Positions 19,815 to 28,314 of a stretch of 64,000 nt of DNA are shown in pieces (position 1 is the first letter of the stretch; each line of letters begins with the position of its first letter). The DNA lies in the NCBI RefSeq assembly GCF_019834675.1, contig NZ_JABUBU010000009.1:1-64000 (forward strand), given 5' to 3'. A program made the position numbers and the translations under genes. This DNA is from Rhodococcoides corynebacterioides. GTDB lineage: Bacteria > Actinomycetota > Actinomycetes > Mycobacteriales > Mycobacteriaceae. Below the pieces are notes generated by a model. It worked only from the letters and a program-made list of their open reading frames with translations. It did no database searches and was not told the DNA's origin.

Positions 19815-20684
19815 ATGATCACGCGGTGGATCGATCACGTGTCGGCCGAGGGCCGCATTCCACTGCTGTTCTTCCTCGCCGGCTTCGTCGTCGGCTTCGC
19901 GTTCATCCGCTTCAGCGTGCGCATGATCCGGGCACAGGTGCGGTGGTGGCCGGGCAACGTCACGCCCGGCGGACACCACGTGCACCACGTCGTCTTCGGC
20001 ACCGTGTGCATGCTCGTCTCCGGCGTCGCGCTCATCGCGGTGTACACCGACGGGACACAGACCACCGGCGCGGTGCTGGCGACGTTCTTCGGCATCGGCG
20101 CCGCCCTGGTGCTCGACGAGTTCGCCCTCATCTTCTACCTCGAGGACGTGTACTGGGCGGAGCAGGGACGGACCTCGGTGGACGCCGTCTTCGTGGCCGT
20201 GGCGGTCACGATCATGCTGCTGTTCGGCCTCAAGCCGCTCGAGTTCTTCGACGTCGCGGGGTTCCGGGACGATCCGAATCCGGTCGTGCGCGCGCTCATC
20301 GTCGCGTTGGCCGCGCTGAATCTCCTGCTGGCCGCCATCGTGCTCGCCAAGGGCAAGATCTGGACCGGCCTCGTGGGACTGTTCTTCCTGCCGTTGCTGC
20401 TGATCGGGGCCCTCCGGCTCGGTCGGCCGGGATCGCCGTGGGCCCGGTGGCGCTACACCCGCCGACCCAAGCGCATGGCGCGGGCCGTGCGGCGCGAGCG
20501 GAACGTCCGCCGACCCGTCGTGCGAGCCAAGATCTGGACGCAGGATCTCATCGCGGGACGACCCGACGCGGAGCACGTCCGGACCGCGGCCGAGGACGTG
20601 CTCGACCGCATCGTCGTCCCGGCTCCGCCCCCGCACGCCGAGAGGGCCACCGACTCCGACCGGGAGAGCGTCGCCGCCGGGTGA
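19815..20684 (+). CDS. Conserved integral membrane protein of unknown function
   Basis: A 289-residue protein with about six hydrophobic helices (residues ~15-35, 55-75, 80-100, 118-140, 150-175, 182-200). The loop after helix 1 contains GGHHVHHVVFG, a histidine cluster that may bind metal. The last ~80 residues are Arg-rich and cytoplasmic. I do not recognise a characterised family; similar proteins are annotated as integral membrane proteins in mycolic-acid actinobacteria. ATG 19815 is preferred over GTG 19791 because of the ggagg at 19801. It lies between tex and rplS, with no clear functional link. Confidence 0.8.
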   Translation: MITRWIDHVSAEGRIPLLFFLAGFVVGFAFIRFSVRMIRAQVRWWPGNVTPGGHHVHHVVFGTVCMLVSGVALIAVYTDGTQTTGAVLATFFGIGAALVLDEFALIFYLEDVYWAEQGRTSVDAVFVAVAVTIMLLFGLKPLEFFDVAGFRDDPNPVVRALIVALAALNLLLAAIVLAKGKIWTGLVGLFFLPLLLIGALRLGRPGSPWARWRYTRRPKRMARAVRRERNVRRPVVRAKIWTQDLIAGRPDAEHVRTAAEDVLDRIVVPAPPPHAERATDSDRESVAAG

Positions 20685-20877
20685 GCGGCCGCGATTTCCG
20701 CAGTCGCCGCCTCCTCTGGCACAATTGTGGGGTTGCCCGAGGACGGGTGCGCTGCGGCGTGCTCGGACGGCGGGGGACACCCATTCGGAGCACGAACCAG
20801 TCGAGCGCCGTCGATCTCGCGATCGGCGGTCGCCGCTCGGGTCCTCTGCTCGGCGAACGTCACAGCAAGGATGAGAC

Positions 20878-21219
20878 ATGAACACCCTGGACTTCCTGGA
20901 CAAGCAGTCGCTGCGGAGCGACGTCCCCGAGTTCCGCCCCGGCGACACTCTGAACGTGCACGTGAAGGTCATCGAGGGCTCCAAGGAGCGCGTGCAGATC
21001 TTCAAGGGCGTCGTGATTCGACGTCAGGGTGGCGGCATCCGCGAGACCTTCACGGTCCGCAAGGTGTCCTTCGGCGTCGGCGTGGAGCGCACGTTCCCCG
21101 TCCACACGCCCAACATCGCCCAGATCGAGGTGCTGACTCGCGGCGACGTGCGTCGCGCCAAGCTGTACTACCTCCGCGAGCTCCGTGGCAAGGCCGCGAA
21201 GATCAAGGAAAAGCGCTGA
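20878..21219 (+). CDS. rplS: 50S ribosomal protein L19
   Basis: A 113-residue bL19 at the 30S-50S interface. The signature [29 protein letters not shown] and the C-terminal [20 protein letters not shown] are typical. ATG 20878 follows aaggatgag. It has its own 193-base upstream gap and a strong downstream hairpin, so it is probably monocistronic. Confidence 0.97.
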   Translation: MNTLDFLDKQSLRSDVPEFRPGDTLNVHVKVIEGSKERVQIFKGVVIRRQGGGIRETFTVRKVSFGVGVERTFPVHTPNIAQIEVLTRGDVRRAKLYYLRELRGKAAKIKEKR

Positions 21220-21243
21220 CCTCGTCGCGCCGACCGCTGCATC

Positions 21244-21288
21244 GACCGGCCGGGTTCTCGGGAACGTACTCCCGAGGCCCGGCCGTCG
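21244..21288 (+). terminator. Hairpin terminator after rplS
   Basis: Arms gaccggccgggttctcggga and cccgaggcccggccgtc form a long GC-rich stem with one bulge around a loop of about six bases, 25 bases after the rplS stop. A short T-containing stretch follows. It separates rplS from lepB. Confidence 0.7.
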
Positions 21289-21304
21289 TCGTTCGCGGGC
21301 CCGC

Positions 21305-21310
21305 TAGTGT
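21305..21310 (+). promoter_or_regulatory. -10 element of a probable leaderless lepB promoter
   Basis: The hexamer tagtgt ends seven bases before the GTG start codon at 21317, so transcription would begin at the start codon itself. No ribosome-binding site is present, consistent with leaderless translation. Confidence 0.5.
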
Positions 21311-21316
21311 GTACGC

Positions 21317-22090
21317 GTGACGGACTCGCAGACCCCGGTGACCGGAGACGACGAGAACGGCCGGCGAGCCCGGCGGGAGTCCGGGAAGCAGCGGTCGTTC
21401 TGGCGCGAACTTCCCATTTTGATCCTGGTCGCCCTGGTCCTGAGCTTCCTGCTGCAGACGTTCGTCGCGCGGGTTTATCTCATTCCGTCCGAGTCGATGG
21501 AACCCACTCTGCACGGGTGCAACGGTTGCACCGGCGACCGCATCGTGGTCGAGAAGATGTCCTACCGGTTCGGCGATCCCCGGCCGGGTGACGTCGTCGT
21601 CTTCCGCGGGCCGCCCTCGTGGGACGGGGACTACGTCTCCACCCGGTCGTCCAACGTCGTGGTGCGCGGCGCCCAGGAACTGGGCTCGCTGGTGGGGCTG
21701 GTCGCGCCCGACGAGAACGACCTGGTCAAGCGCGTCATCGCGACGGGCGGTCAGACCGTGGAGTGCTGCGACGAGCAGGGCCGCGTGCTGGTCGACGGTC
21801 AGCCGCTCGAGGAGCCCTACGTCACCATGGACTTCGACTTCGTTCCCGGCTCGTCCACGTGCGACACCCCCATCCGCTCGGGCCGATGCTTCGGCCCGGT
21901 CACCGTGCCCGAAGGCAACGTCTGGGTGATGGGGGACAACCGCAGCAACTCCGCCGACTCCCGCTACCACGTGGCCGACGAGCTGCAGGGCACCGTCCCG
22001 CTCGACAACGTCATCGGCAAGGCGCAGGCGATCGTCCTGCCGCCGGGACGCTGGGGTCTCATCGACGATCCGGACATCCAGCAGCGGTGA
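21317..22090 (+). CDS. lepB: Signal peptidase I
   Basis: A 257-residue membrane-bound serine protease that removes signal peptides from Sec and Tat substrates. One transmembrane helix (~32-52) is followed by the catalytic Ser60 in [10 protein letters not shown] and the catalytic Lys138 in [11 protein letters not shown]. The C-terminal box [11 protein letters not shown] is also intact. The domain between includes two adjacent cysteines (VECCDEQGR). The GTG start sits exactly where a -10 element predicts transcription to begin. It overlaps rnhB by GTGA. Confidence 0.95.
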   Translation: MTDSQTPVTGDDENGRRARRESGKQRSFWRELPILILVALVLSFLLQTFVARVYLIPSESMEPTLHGCNGCTGDRIVVEKMSYRFGDPRPGDVVVFRGPPSWDGDYVSTRSSNVVVRGAQELGSLVGLVAPDENDLVKRVIATGGQTVECCDEQGRVLVDGQPLEEPYVTMDFDFVPGSSTCDTPIRSGRCFGPVTVPEGNVWVMGDNRSNSADSRYHVADELQGTVPLDNVIGKAQAIVLPPGRWGLIDDPDIQQR

Positions 22091-22815
22091 CCACGCTCGT
22101 CCGACTCTCGCGTACGTCGTGGCCGCCTCGGACGGTGATCCGACGCGCCGGCGGACTGCGCACGATGGAATCGGCGCTGCTGCGCAGCGGGCTCGGACCG
22201 GTCGCGGGAGTCGACGAGGCCGGCCGCGGGGCGTGCGCCGGCCCCCTGGTGGTGGCGGCCTGCATTCTCGGCGATCGCGCACGGACGGCGCTCGAGGCTA
22301 TCGACGATTCCAAGAAGCTCACCGAGCCGACCCGAGAAGCGTTGTTCCCGCAGGTGATTCGCTGGGCCACCGCCTACTCCATCGTCACCGTGCCGGCCGA
22401 GGAGATCGACCGCATCGGTATCCACGTCGCCAACATCGAGGGCATGCGCCGGGCGGTCGCCGGACTGTCCGTCGACCCCGGCTACGTCCTCACCGACGGA
22501 TTCCGGGTGCCCGGCCTGCCCGTGCCGTCGCTGCCGGTGATCGGGGGCGACGCCACGGCGGCGTGTATCGCGGCGGCGAGCGTGCTGGCCAAGGTCCACC
22601 GCGACCGCATCATGCGGCGACTGGACGTCGAGCGCCCCGGCTACGGGTTCGCGGTGCACAAGGGCTACAACACCACCGCCCACACCGACGCCCTCGCGCG
22701 GCTCGGCCCGTGCGACCACCATCGCCGGTCGTGGGCCAACGTCGCCTGCCTCGAGAACGCCGGTGCCGGAGACACAGCGGGGCGGGTACGACCGACCGCG
22801 GTCGATGCGGGATGA
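22087..22815 (+). CDS. rnhB: Ribonuclease HII
   Basis: A 242-residue type 2 RNase H that removes ribonucleotides from DNA. The catalytic motif [13 protein letters not shown] lies near residues 40-52, and further conserved segments are [22 protein letters not shown] and [12 protein letters not shown] 22087, overlapping the lepB stop, is preferred because the segment WPPRTVIRR before the motif is conserved in relatives; ATG 22165 would delete it. It is translationally coupled to lepB. Confidence 0.94.
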   Translation: MTTLVRLSRTSWPPRTVIRRAGGLRTMESALLRSGLGPVAGVDEAGRGACAGPLVVAACILGDRARTALEAIDDSKKLTEPTREALFPQVIRWATAYSIVTVPAEEIDRIGIHVANIEGMRRAVAGLSVDPGYVLTDGFRVPGLPVPSLPVIGGDATAACIAAASVLAKVHRDRIMRRLDVERPGYGFAVHKGYNTTAHTDALARLGPCDHHRRSWANVACLENAGAGDTAGRVRPTAVDAG

Positions 22816-22822
22816 TGTGAGC

Positions 22823-23128
22823 ATGAGTGCCGAGGATCTCGAGAAGTACGAAACCGAGATGGAGTTGTCGCTGTACCGCGAATATCGCGACATCGTCGGC
22901 CAGTTCACCTACGTGGTGGAGACCGAGCGACGCTTCTACCTCGCCAACTCGGTGGAGATGATTCCGCGGAACGCCGACGGGGAGATCTACTTCGAGGTGC
23001 GGATGTCGGACGCCTGGGTGTGGGACATGTACCGACCCGCACGGTTCGTCAAGCACGTCCGCGTCATCACGTTCAAGGACGTGAACATCGAGGAGCTCGA
23101 CAAGCCCGATCTGCGTCTGCCCGAGTAG
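22823..23128 (+). CDS. DUF2469 family protein
   Basis: A 101-residue acidic protein of the DUF2469 family, nearly universal in Actinobacteria and of unknown function. It begins MSAEDLEKYETEMELSLYREYRD and has a highly conserved core FTYVVETERRFYLAN and VRMSDAWVWDMYRPARFVK. The position after rnhB matches Rv2901c, as recalled. The ATG at 22823 follows gggatgatgtgagc. Confidence 0.92.
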   Translation: MSAEDLEKYETEMELSLYREYRDIVGQFTYVVETERRFYLANSVEMIPRNADGEIYFEVRMSDAWVWDMYRPARFVKHVRVITFKDVNIEELDKPDLRLPE

Positions 23129-23280
23129 AACTCGCCACCCGCGGTCTCGGGTGTCCCCGGGGCGCGCGTTCTCCACAGGTCGATCATCGACCCTGCTCGA
23201 CGCCGGTTCGTCGTCGTCGATCTCCGCCACAGTGAGTCCCCGCATCGACGGTCGGTGCGCGGGGCGAGGGGTGGACACAC
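23129..23280. other. Intergenic gap before yraN
   Basis: A 152-base gap with a short perfect hairpin ggtcgatcatcgacc at 23178-23192. A ttctccaca sequence at 23169-23177 resembles a DnaA box but stands alone. No gene or convincing promoter is seen. Confidence 0.4.
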
Positions 23281-23694
23281 GTGGGCAGGGACACGAGTAC
23301 GGCCGGACGTGATCGGCGGTCGCAGCAGGGGGCCGCTCGATCGGCCGCGCAGGACGTGGGGCGGCTCGGGGAGGACGCCGCGGCGACGTTCCTGACGGCG
23401 GTGGGCCTGGACGTGGTGACCCGCAACTGGCGGAGTCGGCACGGCGAGATCGACATCGTGGCCGCGGACGGCGACACCGTGGTGTTCGTGGAGGTGAAGA
23501 CGCGGTCGGGCACGGCGTTCGGTACCCCGGCGGAAGCCGTCACGCCGGCCAAGGCGGCGCGGCTGCACCGTCTGGCGGGACTGTGGCTCGCCGAGCGAGC
23601 GGGTCCCTGGGTTCCGGTGCGGTTCGACATCGTCGAGGTCATCGTGACCGACGGCGCCGACCCGCGCATCACGCACCTGCCGGGGGCGTTCTGA
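23281..23694 (+). CDS. YraN/UPF0102 family endonuclease-like protein
   Basis: A 137-residue protein with the restriction-endonuclease-like fold of the UPF0102 family. The core reads GRLGEDAAATFLTAVGLDVVTRNWRSRHGEIDIVAADGDTVVFVEVKTRSG, with the E-I-D and E-V-K catalytic-type residues of PD-(D/E)xK nucleases. The first ~20 residues are low-complexity. Its stop overlaps the yifB start (TGATG). Grouping with yifB and dprA suggests a DNA-processing role; the biochemical function of the family is uncertain. Confidence 0.92.
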   Translation: MGRDTSTAGRDRRSQQGAARSAAQDVGRLGEDAAATFLTAVGLDVVTRNWRSRHGEIDIVAADGDTVVFVEVKTRSGTAFGTPAEAVTPAKAARLHRLAGLWLAERAGPWVPVRFDIVEVIVTDGADPRITHLPGAF

Positions 23695-25223
23695 TGGCGC
23701 TCGGGCGCGCGTTCTCCGTGGCGGTCACCGGGATCGACGGCGTTCTGGTGGAGATCGAGGCCGACGTGGGTCGCGGGCTGCCCGGGGTGCACGTCGTCGG
23801 CCTGCCCGACACCGCGCTGCAGGAGTCCCGCGATCGGGTGCGGGCCGCGGTGACCAATTCGGGTCAGGACTGGCCGGTGTCCAAGGTGGTGCTCGCGCTG
23901 TCGCCGGCGACGCTGCCGAAGGTGGGGTCCGTCTACGACCTGGCGATGGCCTGCGCGGTGCTCGGTGCCGCGCGGGTGGTTCCCGCGGACCCGCTGCTCA
24001 CCACGGTGTTGCTGGGGGAGCTGGCTCTGGACGGGCGGGTGCGGACGGTACGCGGCATCCTGCCCGCGGTGCTGGCCGCGCGCCGGGCCGAGCGGACCCG
24101 GGTGATCGTGCCCACCGGCAGTCTGGCCGAGGCCGGGTTGGTGAGCGGCATCGAGGTACGCGGTGCGTCGCATCTGCGCGAGGTGGTCGACTGGATGCGG
24201 GGCCGCGGCGATCTCGCCGTTCCCGAATCGGCGACCGAGGTCGGAGCCGACCGCTACGAGGACCTGGCCGACGTCGCCGGTCAGGCGGACGCGCGCTGGG
24301 CGGTGGAGGTGGCGGCCGCCGGTGCCCACCACCTCATGCTGACCGGGCCGCCCGGCATCGGGAAGACCATGCTCGCCGGACGACTGCCGGGATTGCTGCC
24401 CCCGCTGACCGAGGAACAGGCGCTCGAGGTGACCGCCGTGCACTCCGTGGCGGGGACGCTCACGCCGGAGCGCCCCCTGATCACCGCGGCGCCGTTCGTC
24501 GCGCCGCACCACACCAGCACCGTGGCCTCGCTCGTCGGCGGCGGCAGCGGAGTGGCGAGACCCGGTGCGGTCAGTCGCGCGCACCACGGCGTGTTGTTCC
24601 TCGACGAATGTGCGGAGATGTCGGTGCGCGTCCTCGAGGCGCTGCGGACCCCGCTCGAGGACGGCGAGGTCCGCATCGCCCGACGGGACGGCGTCGCGCG
24701 GTATCCCGCCCGCTTCCAACTGGTGCTCGCGGCGAATCCGTGCCCGTGCGCCGCCCCGCGCGCCGCGGCGTGCGTGTGTGCTCCGGCGGCGCGGCGCCGG
24801 TATCTGGGCAAGCTGTCCGGCCCGCTGCTGGATCGGGTGGACCTGCGTCTCGCCATGCACGGGGACGCGGGGGGTCTGCTGGCCGACGGGCCGGGGGAGA
24901 GTTCGGCCGACGTGCGCGACCGGGTCGCCGCAGCGCGGGCGGCGGCGCGCGAGCGGTGGCGCGAGCACGGCTGGCACACCAACGCGGAGGTGCCGGGAGC
25001 GGCTCTGCGACAACGGTTCCGGCTGTCCCGCGACGCCCTGACCCCGATCGAACGGGCGCTGCGGCGCGGCGCGATCACCGCACGCGGTGCCGACCGCATC
25101 CTGCGCGTGGCGTGGACCCTCGCGGACCTCCAGGGCGCGCCCGTGCCGCAGGTCGACTGCGTGCTCGCGGCGATGTCCTTCCGCGAGCAGAGTCCGGCCG
25201 ACACGACGGGAGCACGCACGTGA
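23694..25223 (+). CDS. YifB/ComM family AAA ATPase
   Basis: A 509-residue Mg-chelatase-type AAA+ ATPase related to ComM, a helicase that aids integration of transforming DNA by branch migration. The N-terminal Lon-protease-like domain (MALGRAFSVAVTGIDGVLVEIEADVGRGLPG) precedes Walker A G-P-P-G-I-G-K-T-M near residues 220-228 and Walker B LFLDECAEM. A four-cysteine cluster NPCPCAAPRAAACVC lies near residues 348-362. It overlaps yraN and dprA by four bases at each end, so all three are translationally coupled. Confidence 0.93.
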   Translation: MALGRAFSVAVTGIDGVLVEIEADVGRGLPGVHVVGLPDTALQESRDRVRAAVTNSGQDWPVSKVVLALSPATLPKVGSVYDLAMACAVLGAARVVPADPLLTTVLLGELALDGRVRTVRGILPAVLAARRAERTRVIVPTGSLAEAGLVSGIEVRGASHLREVVDWMRGRGDLAVPESATEVGADRYEDLADVAGQADARWAVEVAAAGAHHLMLTGPPGIGKTMLAGRLPGLLPPLTEEQALEVTAVHSVAGTLTPERPLITAAPFVAPHHTSTVASLVGGGSGVARPGAVSRAHHGVLFLDECAEMSVRVLEALRTPLEDGEVRIARRDGVARYPARFQLVLAANPCPCAAPRAAACVCAPAARRRYLGKLSGPLLDRVDLRLAMHGDAGGLLADGPGESSADVRDRVAAARAAARERWREHGWHTNAEVPGAALRQRFRLSRDALTPIERALRRGAITARGADRILRVAWTLADLQGAPVPQVDCVLAAMSFREQSPADTTGART

Positions 25224-26359
25224 CGACGGAGCAGGAGCGGACGGCGTGGGCGTACCTGTCGATGGTGGCGCTCGGTCCCTCACCCGACCTCGACCGGCTC
25301 GTCGCCCGGCGGGGTGTGGTCGACGCCGCGTCCGCGGTGCGGTCGGGTGACGTCCCGGGCGCGCTGCGCGACCGCGTGGCCGCGCGGGCGGGTGTCGACC
25401 CCGCCGAGGCGCTCGCGACGCTGACCCGGCTCGGTGGGCGACTGGTGGTGCGGACCGATCCGGAATGGCCGGCGTGGCGCGTCACCGGCCTCGATCGACT
25501 CGATGCGGTGGCGCGGCGCGATGCCGCCGCGCCCCTGGCGTTGTGGGTGCTCGGGTCGGCGAACCTCGCGACGTGTACCGAACGGGCGGTGGCGATCGTC
25601 GGGACCCGCGCCGCGACGTCGTACGGCGATCACGTGACGGCGGAGATCGCGGGGGACCTCGCGGTGGACGGGTGGACGGTGATCTCGGGTGCCGCGTACG
25701 GCATCGACGGTGCGGCGCATCGCGCGGCCCTCGGGGTGGGAGGGACAACGGTGGCCGTCCTGGCGTGCGGGGTGGACCGGGCCTACCCGTCCGGCCATGC
25801 TCGTCTGCTGGACCGCATCGCCGACCAGGGCGCGGTGGTCAGCGAGTACCCGCCCGGGACCACCCCGGCGAAGTATCGGTTCCTCGCCCGCAATCGTCTG
25901 GTCGCCGCGTTGTCGGACGGTGTGGTGGTGGTCGAGGCCGGGTGGCGGAGCGGCGCGCGGAACACCGCGTCGTGGGCGCGGGCGGTGGGGCGGCCGGTGG
26001 TGGCGGTACCCGGTCCGGTGACGTCCGCCTCCTCGGCCGGATGTCATCGCATGGTGCGGGAGGGGGAAGCGATCCTGGTGACCGGGGCGCAGGAGGTGGT
26101 TTCCGAGATCGGTCCGGTGGGATCGGGAGCGTCGGAGTCGGACGAGCGGGACTCGCTGTTCGGTCGGCGGCTCGACGCGCTCCCGGAGACGGCGGCGCTG
26201 ACCCTGGAGGCACTGCCGACGGCGGGGCCGGCCGGGCCGGAGGAGATCTCACTCGCCTCCGGCGTGCCGGTGGCCGCGGTGCGGTCGGCGTTGGTGGTCC
26301 TCGAGGTCGAGGGGTACGTCCGTCGGGGCAGAACCGGGTGGGTCCGAGTGAGCGGGTGA
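25220..26359 (+). CDS. dprA: DNA-processing protein DprA
   Basis: A 379-residue DprA/Smf protein. It binds incoming single-stranded DNA and loads RecA in transformable bacteria; in most actinobacteria its role is less clear. A helical N-terminal part (residues 1-105) is followed by the Rossmann domain with AIVGTRAATSYGDHV, ISGAAYGIDGAAHRAAL, VLACGVDRAYP and SEYPPGTTPAKYRFLARNR. The C-terminal winged helix covers residues ~315-379. It starts at GTG 25220 overlapping yifB. Its last 111 bases are overlapped tail-to-tail by the methyltransferase gene on the opposite strand. Confidence 0.94.
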   Translation: MTTEQERTAWAYLSMVALGPSPDLDRLVARRGVVDAASAVRSGDVPGALRDRVAARAGVDPAEALATLTRLGGRLVVRTDPEWPAWRVTGLDRLDAVARRDAAAPLALWVLGSANLATCTERAVAIVGTRAATSYGDHVTAEIAGDLAVDGWTVISGAAYGIDGAAHRAALGVGGTTVAVLACGVDRAYPSGHARLLDRIADQGAVVSEYPPGTTPAKYRFLARNRLVAALSDGVVVVEAGWRSGARNTASWARAVGRPVVAVPGPVTSASSAGCHRMVREGEAILVTGAQEVVSEIGPVGSGASESDERDSLFGRRLDALPETAALTLEALPTAGPAGPEEISLASGVPVAAVRSALVVLEVEGYVRRGRTGWVRVSG

Positions 26360-27625
26360 CACCGGGGCCGCGTCGAGCGCGGGGTCGCTCACGATGTCCG
26401 CCATGCGCAGCGACGTGCCCGCCAGCACGGCGTCGTGCGGGGTGGGCACGCGCGTGTGGTCGTCGCCGAGCATCCACGCGGCGATCGTCGCCAGCTGCGC
26501 CGAGATCAGCGGCGGCACGGCGTCACCGATGTGGCGGTACAGGTTGGACAGCGAGCGTGCCCGGAACCGGTAGTCCGCCGGAAAGCCGTTCAGCAGAGCC
26601 AGTTCTCGCACCGTGCAGAGTCGGTCCTGCTCCGGATGCGTGTAGCGCCCGTTGCCGAAGTGGCCGCACTCGCGTTTGACGGTGGGGGCCGGGCGGTCCC
26701 ACCACAGACGCCCGTAGACGTCGGGGTGCGATCCGAGCCGGCCTGCGGCGATGGACCGCCGCATCGCCGGCGTGAGGTGGGCCTCGCCGCCGGGTGTCGA
26801 TCCCAGATCGAGCCACGACCCCCCGTCGTGCGGGATCGCGCGCAGGCGGCGGCGGGTGGACTCGCGACCGATGCTGGGGGAGACGTGCAGGGGGTCGTCG
26901 GGGTGGGCGACACCGGCCTCCACGGGCGGGAGGTCGCCGATCGCGCGCCGCACGGTCACCGCCTCCGGCCGGACGCTCCACCCGGCCCAGAGATCGCCGA
27001 GGGTGATCGCCGGGCGGTCGCCGCGCACCGCGACGATCACCGAGCGCTCCCGCTTCTGCGGCAATCCAAGGTCGGACAACATGTGCACGGTGGCGTCCAC
27101 GACGTATCCGTCCGCCTCCAGGCTCCGGCGCAGCGCCTCGAGGTGACCGCGAAAATTGCCCCCGACCAATTCGCGCGCGTTCTCCATCACGACGACCGCG
27201 GGCCGGAACTCCCGAACGATGTCGGCGACGCGGGCCACCAACGAATTTCGGGGATCGTCGCGAGCGTGATTCGTCGGATTGGCGCGGGAGAACCCGGTGC
27301 AGGGTGGGCAGGCGCTGAGGACGTCGAGGGGCCGTCCGGCCAGCGCCGGGGCGATCAGCGCGGACAACTCTCGCGCCGAAACGATGCCCAGATCCACTTC
27401 GTGGGGCGCGCGGCCGATATTCGCGGCGTAGGAGGAATTGCATTCGAGCGACCCGCGCGGACTGGACGGTTTTCCGAGTTGCGCGTCCACGGCGCCCACG
27501 ACCTCGAACGCGCCGTGCCGGTGAAAACCGCAACTCATGCCACCCGAACCGCTGAACAGGTCCAGGAAGGTGAACCGACCGGGCGAATCGTAACGACCGG
27601 TCGGCGCAATTCCGTTCTGCGCCAT
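26249..27625 (-). CDS. Orphan DNA (cytosine-5) methyltransferase
   Basis: A 458-residue C5-cytosine methyltransferase. Motif I is FLDLFSGSGGMSCGF (residues ~19-33), motif IV A-C-P-P-C-T-G-F-S-R supplies the catalytic Cys, motif VI reads V-M-E-N-A, and motif VIII L-P-Q-K-R-E-R-S-V. The late motifs appear as ELALLNGFPADYRF and NLYRHIGDAVPPL. No restriction endonuclease, Vsr or specificity subunit is adjacent, so it is solitary. The start ATG 27625 is chosen by motif I placement. The last ~37 residues are encoded antisense to dprA. Target sequence is unknown. It is divergent from the Lsr2-family gene and breaks the usual dprA-viuB order. Confidence 0.9.
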   Translation of the reverse strand: MAQNGIAPTGRYDSPGRFTFLDLFSGSGGMSCGFHRHGAFEVVGAVDAQLGKPSSPRGSLECNSSYAANIGRAPHEVDLGIVSARELSALIAPALAGRPLDVLSACPPCTGFSRANPTNHARDDPRNSLVARVADIVREFRPAVVVMENARELVGGNFRGHLEALRRSLEADGYVVDATVHMLSDLGLPQKRERSVIVAVRGDRPAITLGDLWAGWSVRPEAVTVRRAIGDLPPVEAGVAHPDDPLHVSPSIGRESTRRRLRAIPHDGGSWLDLGSTPGGEAHLTPAMRRSIAAGRLGSHPDVYGRLWWDRPAPTVKRECGHFGNGRYTHPEQDRLCTVRELALLNGFPADYRFRARSLSNLYRHIGDAVPPLISAQLATIAAWMLGDDHTRVPTPHDAVLAGTSLRMADIVSDPALDAAPVSPAHSDPPGSAPTDVPLDLEDHQRRPHRGHRHAGGE

Positions 27626-27877
27626 GGACTCGGTCCTTTCCCCGGCTCGCCGTCGACGACCTCGACGGGAGTGTCGTCCGGCGAGTTTACCGGGCACCGA
27701 TCGTGCGCTGCGTCGCCGCGGTCGGCCGGGGTTTCGCGAATCGCGTGCGGCGAAATGCAACGGCCGTTGCGTGATTTTCGACGAAACCGCCCGACCGATG
27801 CCGAGTCCGCGCCCGGATCGACCCCGGCGATCTGTTATCTTCGAAACAATTCACGGGGGCTGACGAAGGAGCGAGAA
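27626..27877. promoter_or_regulatory. Divergent promoter region methyltransferase / Lsr2-like gene
   Basis: A 252-base gap, less GC-rich near its ends than the surrounding genes. A ttatct -10-like element at 27835-27840 lies about 37 bases before the Lsr2 ATG, with gaaggagcgag as ribosome-binding site (27864-27874). The A/T-richer tract tcttcgaaacaattca (27838-27853) could be a site for Lsr2-family autoregulation. The methyltransferase promoter is not clear by eye. Confidence 0.45.
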
Positions 27878-28222
27878 ATGGCGCGGCGGACGACGGTGCA
27901 AATGATCGACGATGTCGACGGATCGTTGATCAAGGACGGACAGGGCGAAACGGTCGAGTTCTCCGTCGGTGGGGTCTCCTACTCCATCGATCTCAATCAC
28001 AAGCACGCTAACGAGCTGTACGACCAATTCGCCTTCTGGATCGAACACGCCGAGAAGGTCGGCGGCCGGAAGACCCGTCGCGCCTCCGGATCGGGCGGCG
28101 GGAGCAAGAGCCGGCAGAACCTGAGCGACGTGCGGGCCTGGGCCAAGGAGAACGGCTTCGAGGTCTCCACGCGCGGTCGCATCAGCCAGGAGATCCAGGA
28201 CGCGTACGACGCCGCTCACTGA
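27878..28222 (+). CDS. Lsr2-family nucleoid-associated protein
   Basis: A 114-residue member of the Lsr2 family, actinobacterial xenogeneic silencers that bind A/T-rich DNA and bridge it. The N-terminal dimerisation domain starts MARRTTVQMIDDVDGS and includes ETVEFSVGGVSYSIDLN. After a Ser/Gly linker, the DNA-binding domain LSDVRAWAKENGFEVSTRGRISQEIQDAY carries the R-G-R minor-groove motif. ATG 27878 is preceded by gaaggagcgag. It may be the genome's main lsr2 or a second copy; the canonical lsr2 of relatives usually lies beside clpC/lysS, so I suspect a paralogue. Confidence 0.93.
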   Translation: MARRTTVQMIDDVDGSLIKDGQGETVEFSVGGVSYSIDLNHKHANELYDQFAFWIEHAEKVGGRKTRRASGSGGGSKSRQNLSDVRAWAKENGFEVSTRGRISQEIQDAYDAAH

Positions 28223-28265
28223 CGGACCCCGGTCGACGCGACCGTGCGTTACCCTCGAGTGAGAC

Positions 28266-28284
28266 TTAGGTAAGACTTACTCGA
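28266..28284 (+). promoter_or_regulatory. IdeR/DtxR-like iron box
   Basis: The 19 bases ttaggtaagacttactcga match the IdeR consensus palindrome (TTAGGTTAGGCTAACCTAA) at about 13 positions, including all of TTAGGT. It lies 31 bases before the start of the siderophore-interacting protein gene. Iron-dependent repression is the expected consequence; the right half-site is weak. Confidence 0.6.
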
Positions 28285-28314
28285 CGGCGCGCACGGCGCG
28301 CGATCGGAGACTTC

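Noticed and set aside
23169..23177. DnaA-box-like ttctccaca
   Set aside because: A single imperfect copy without a cluster, A/T-rich unwinding region or dnaA/dnaN nearby; not evidence of an origin.
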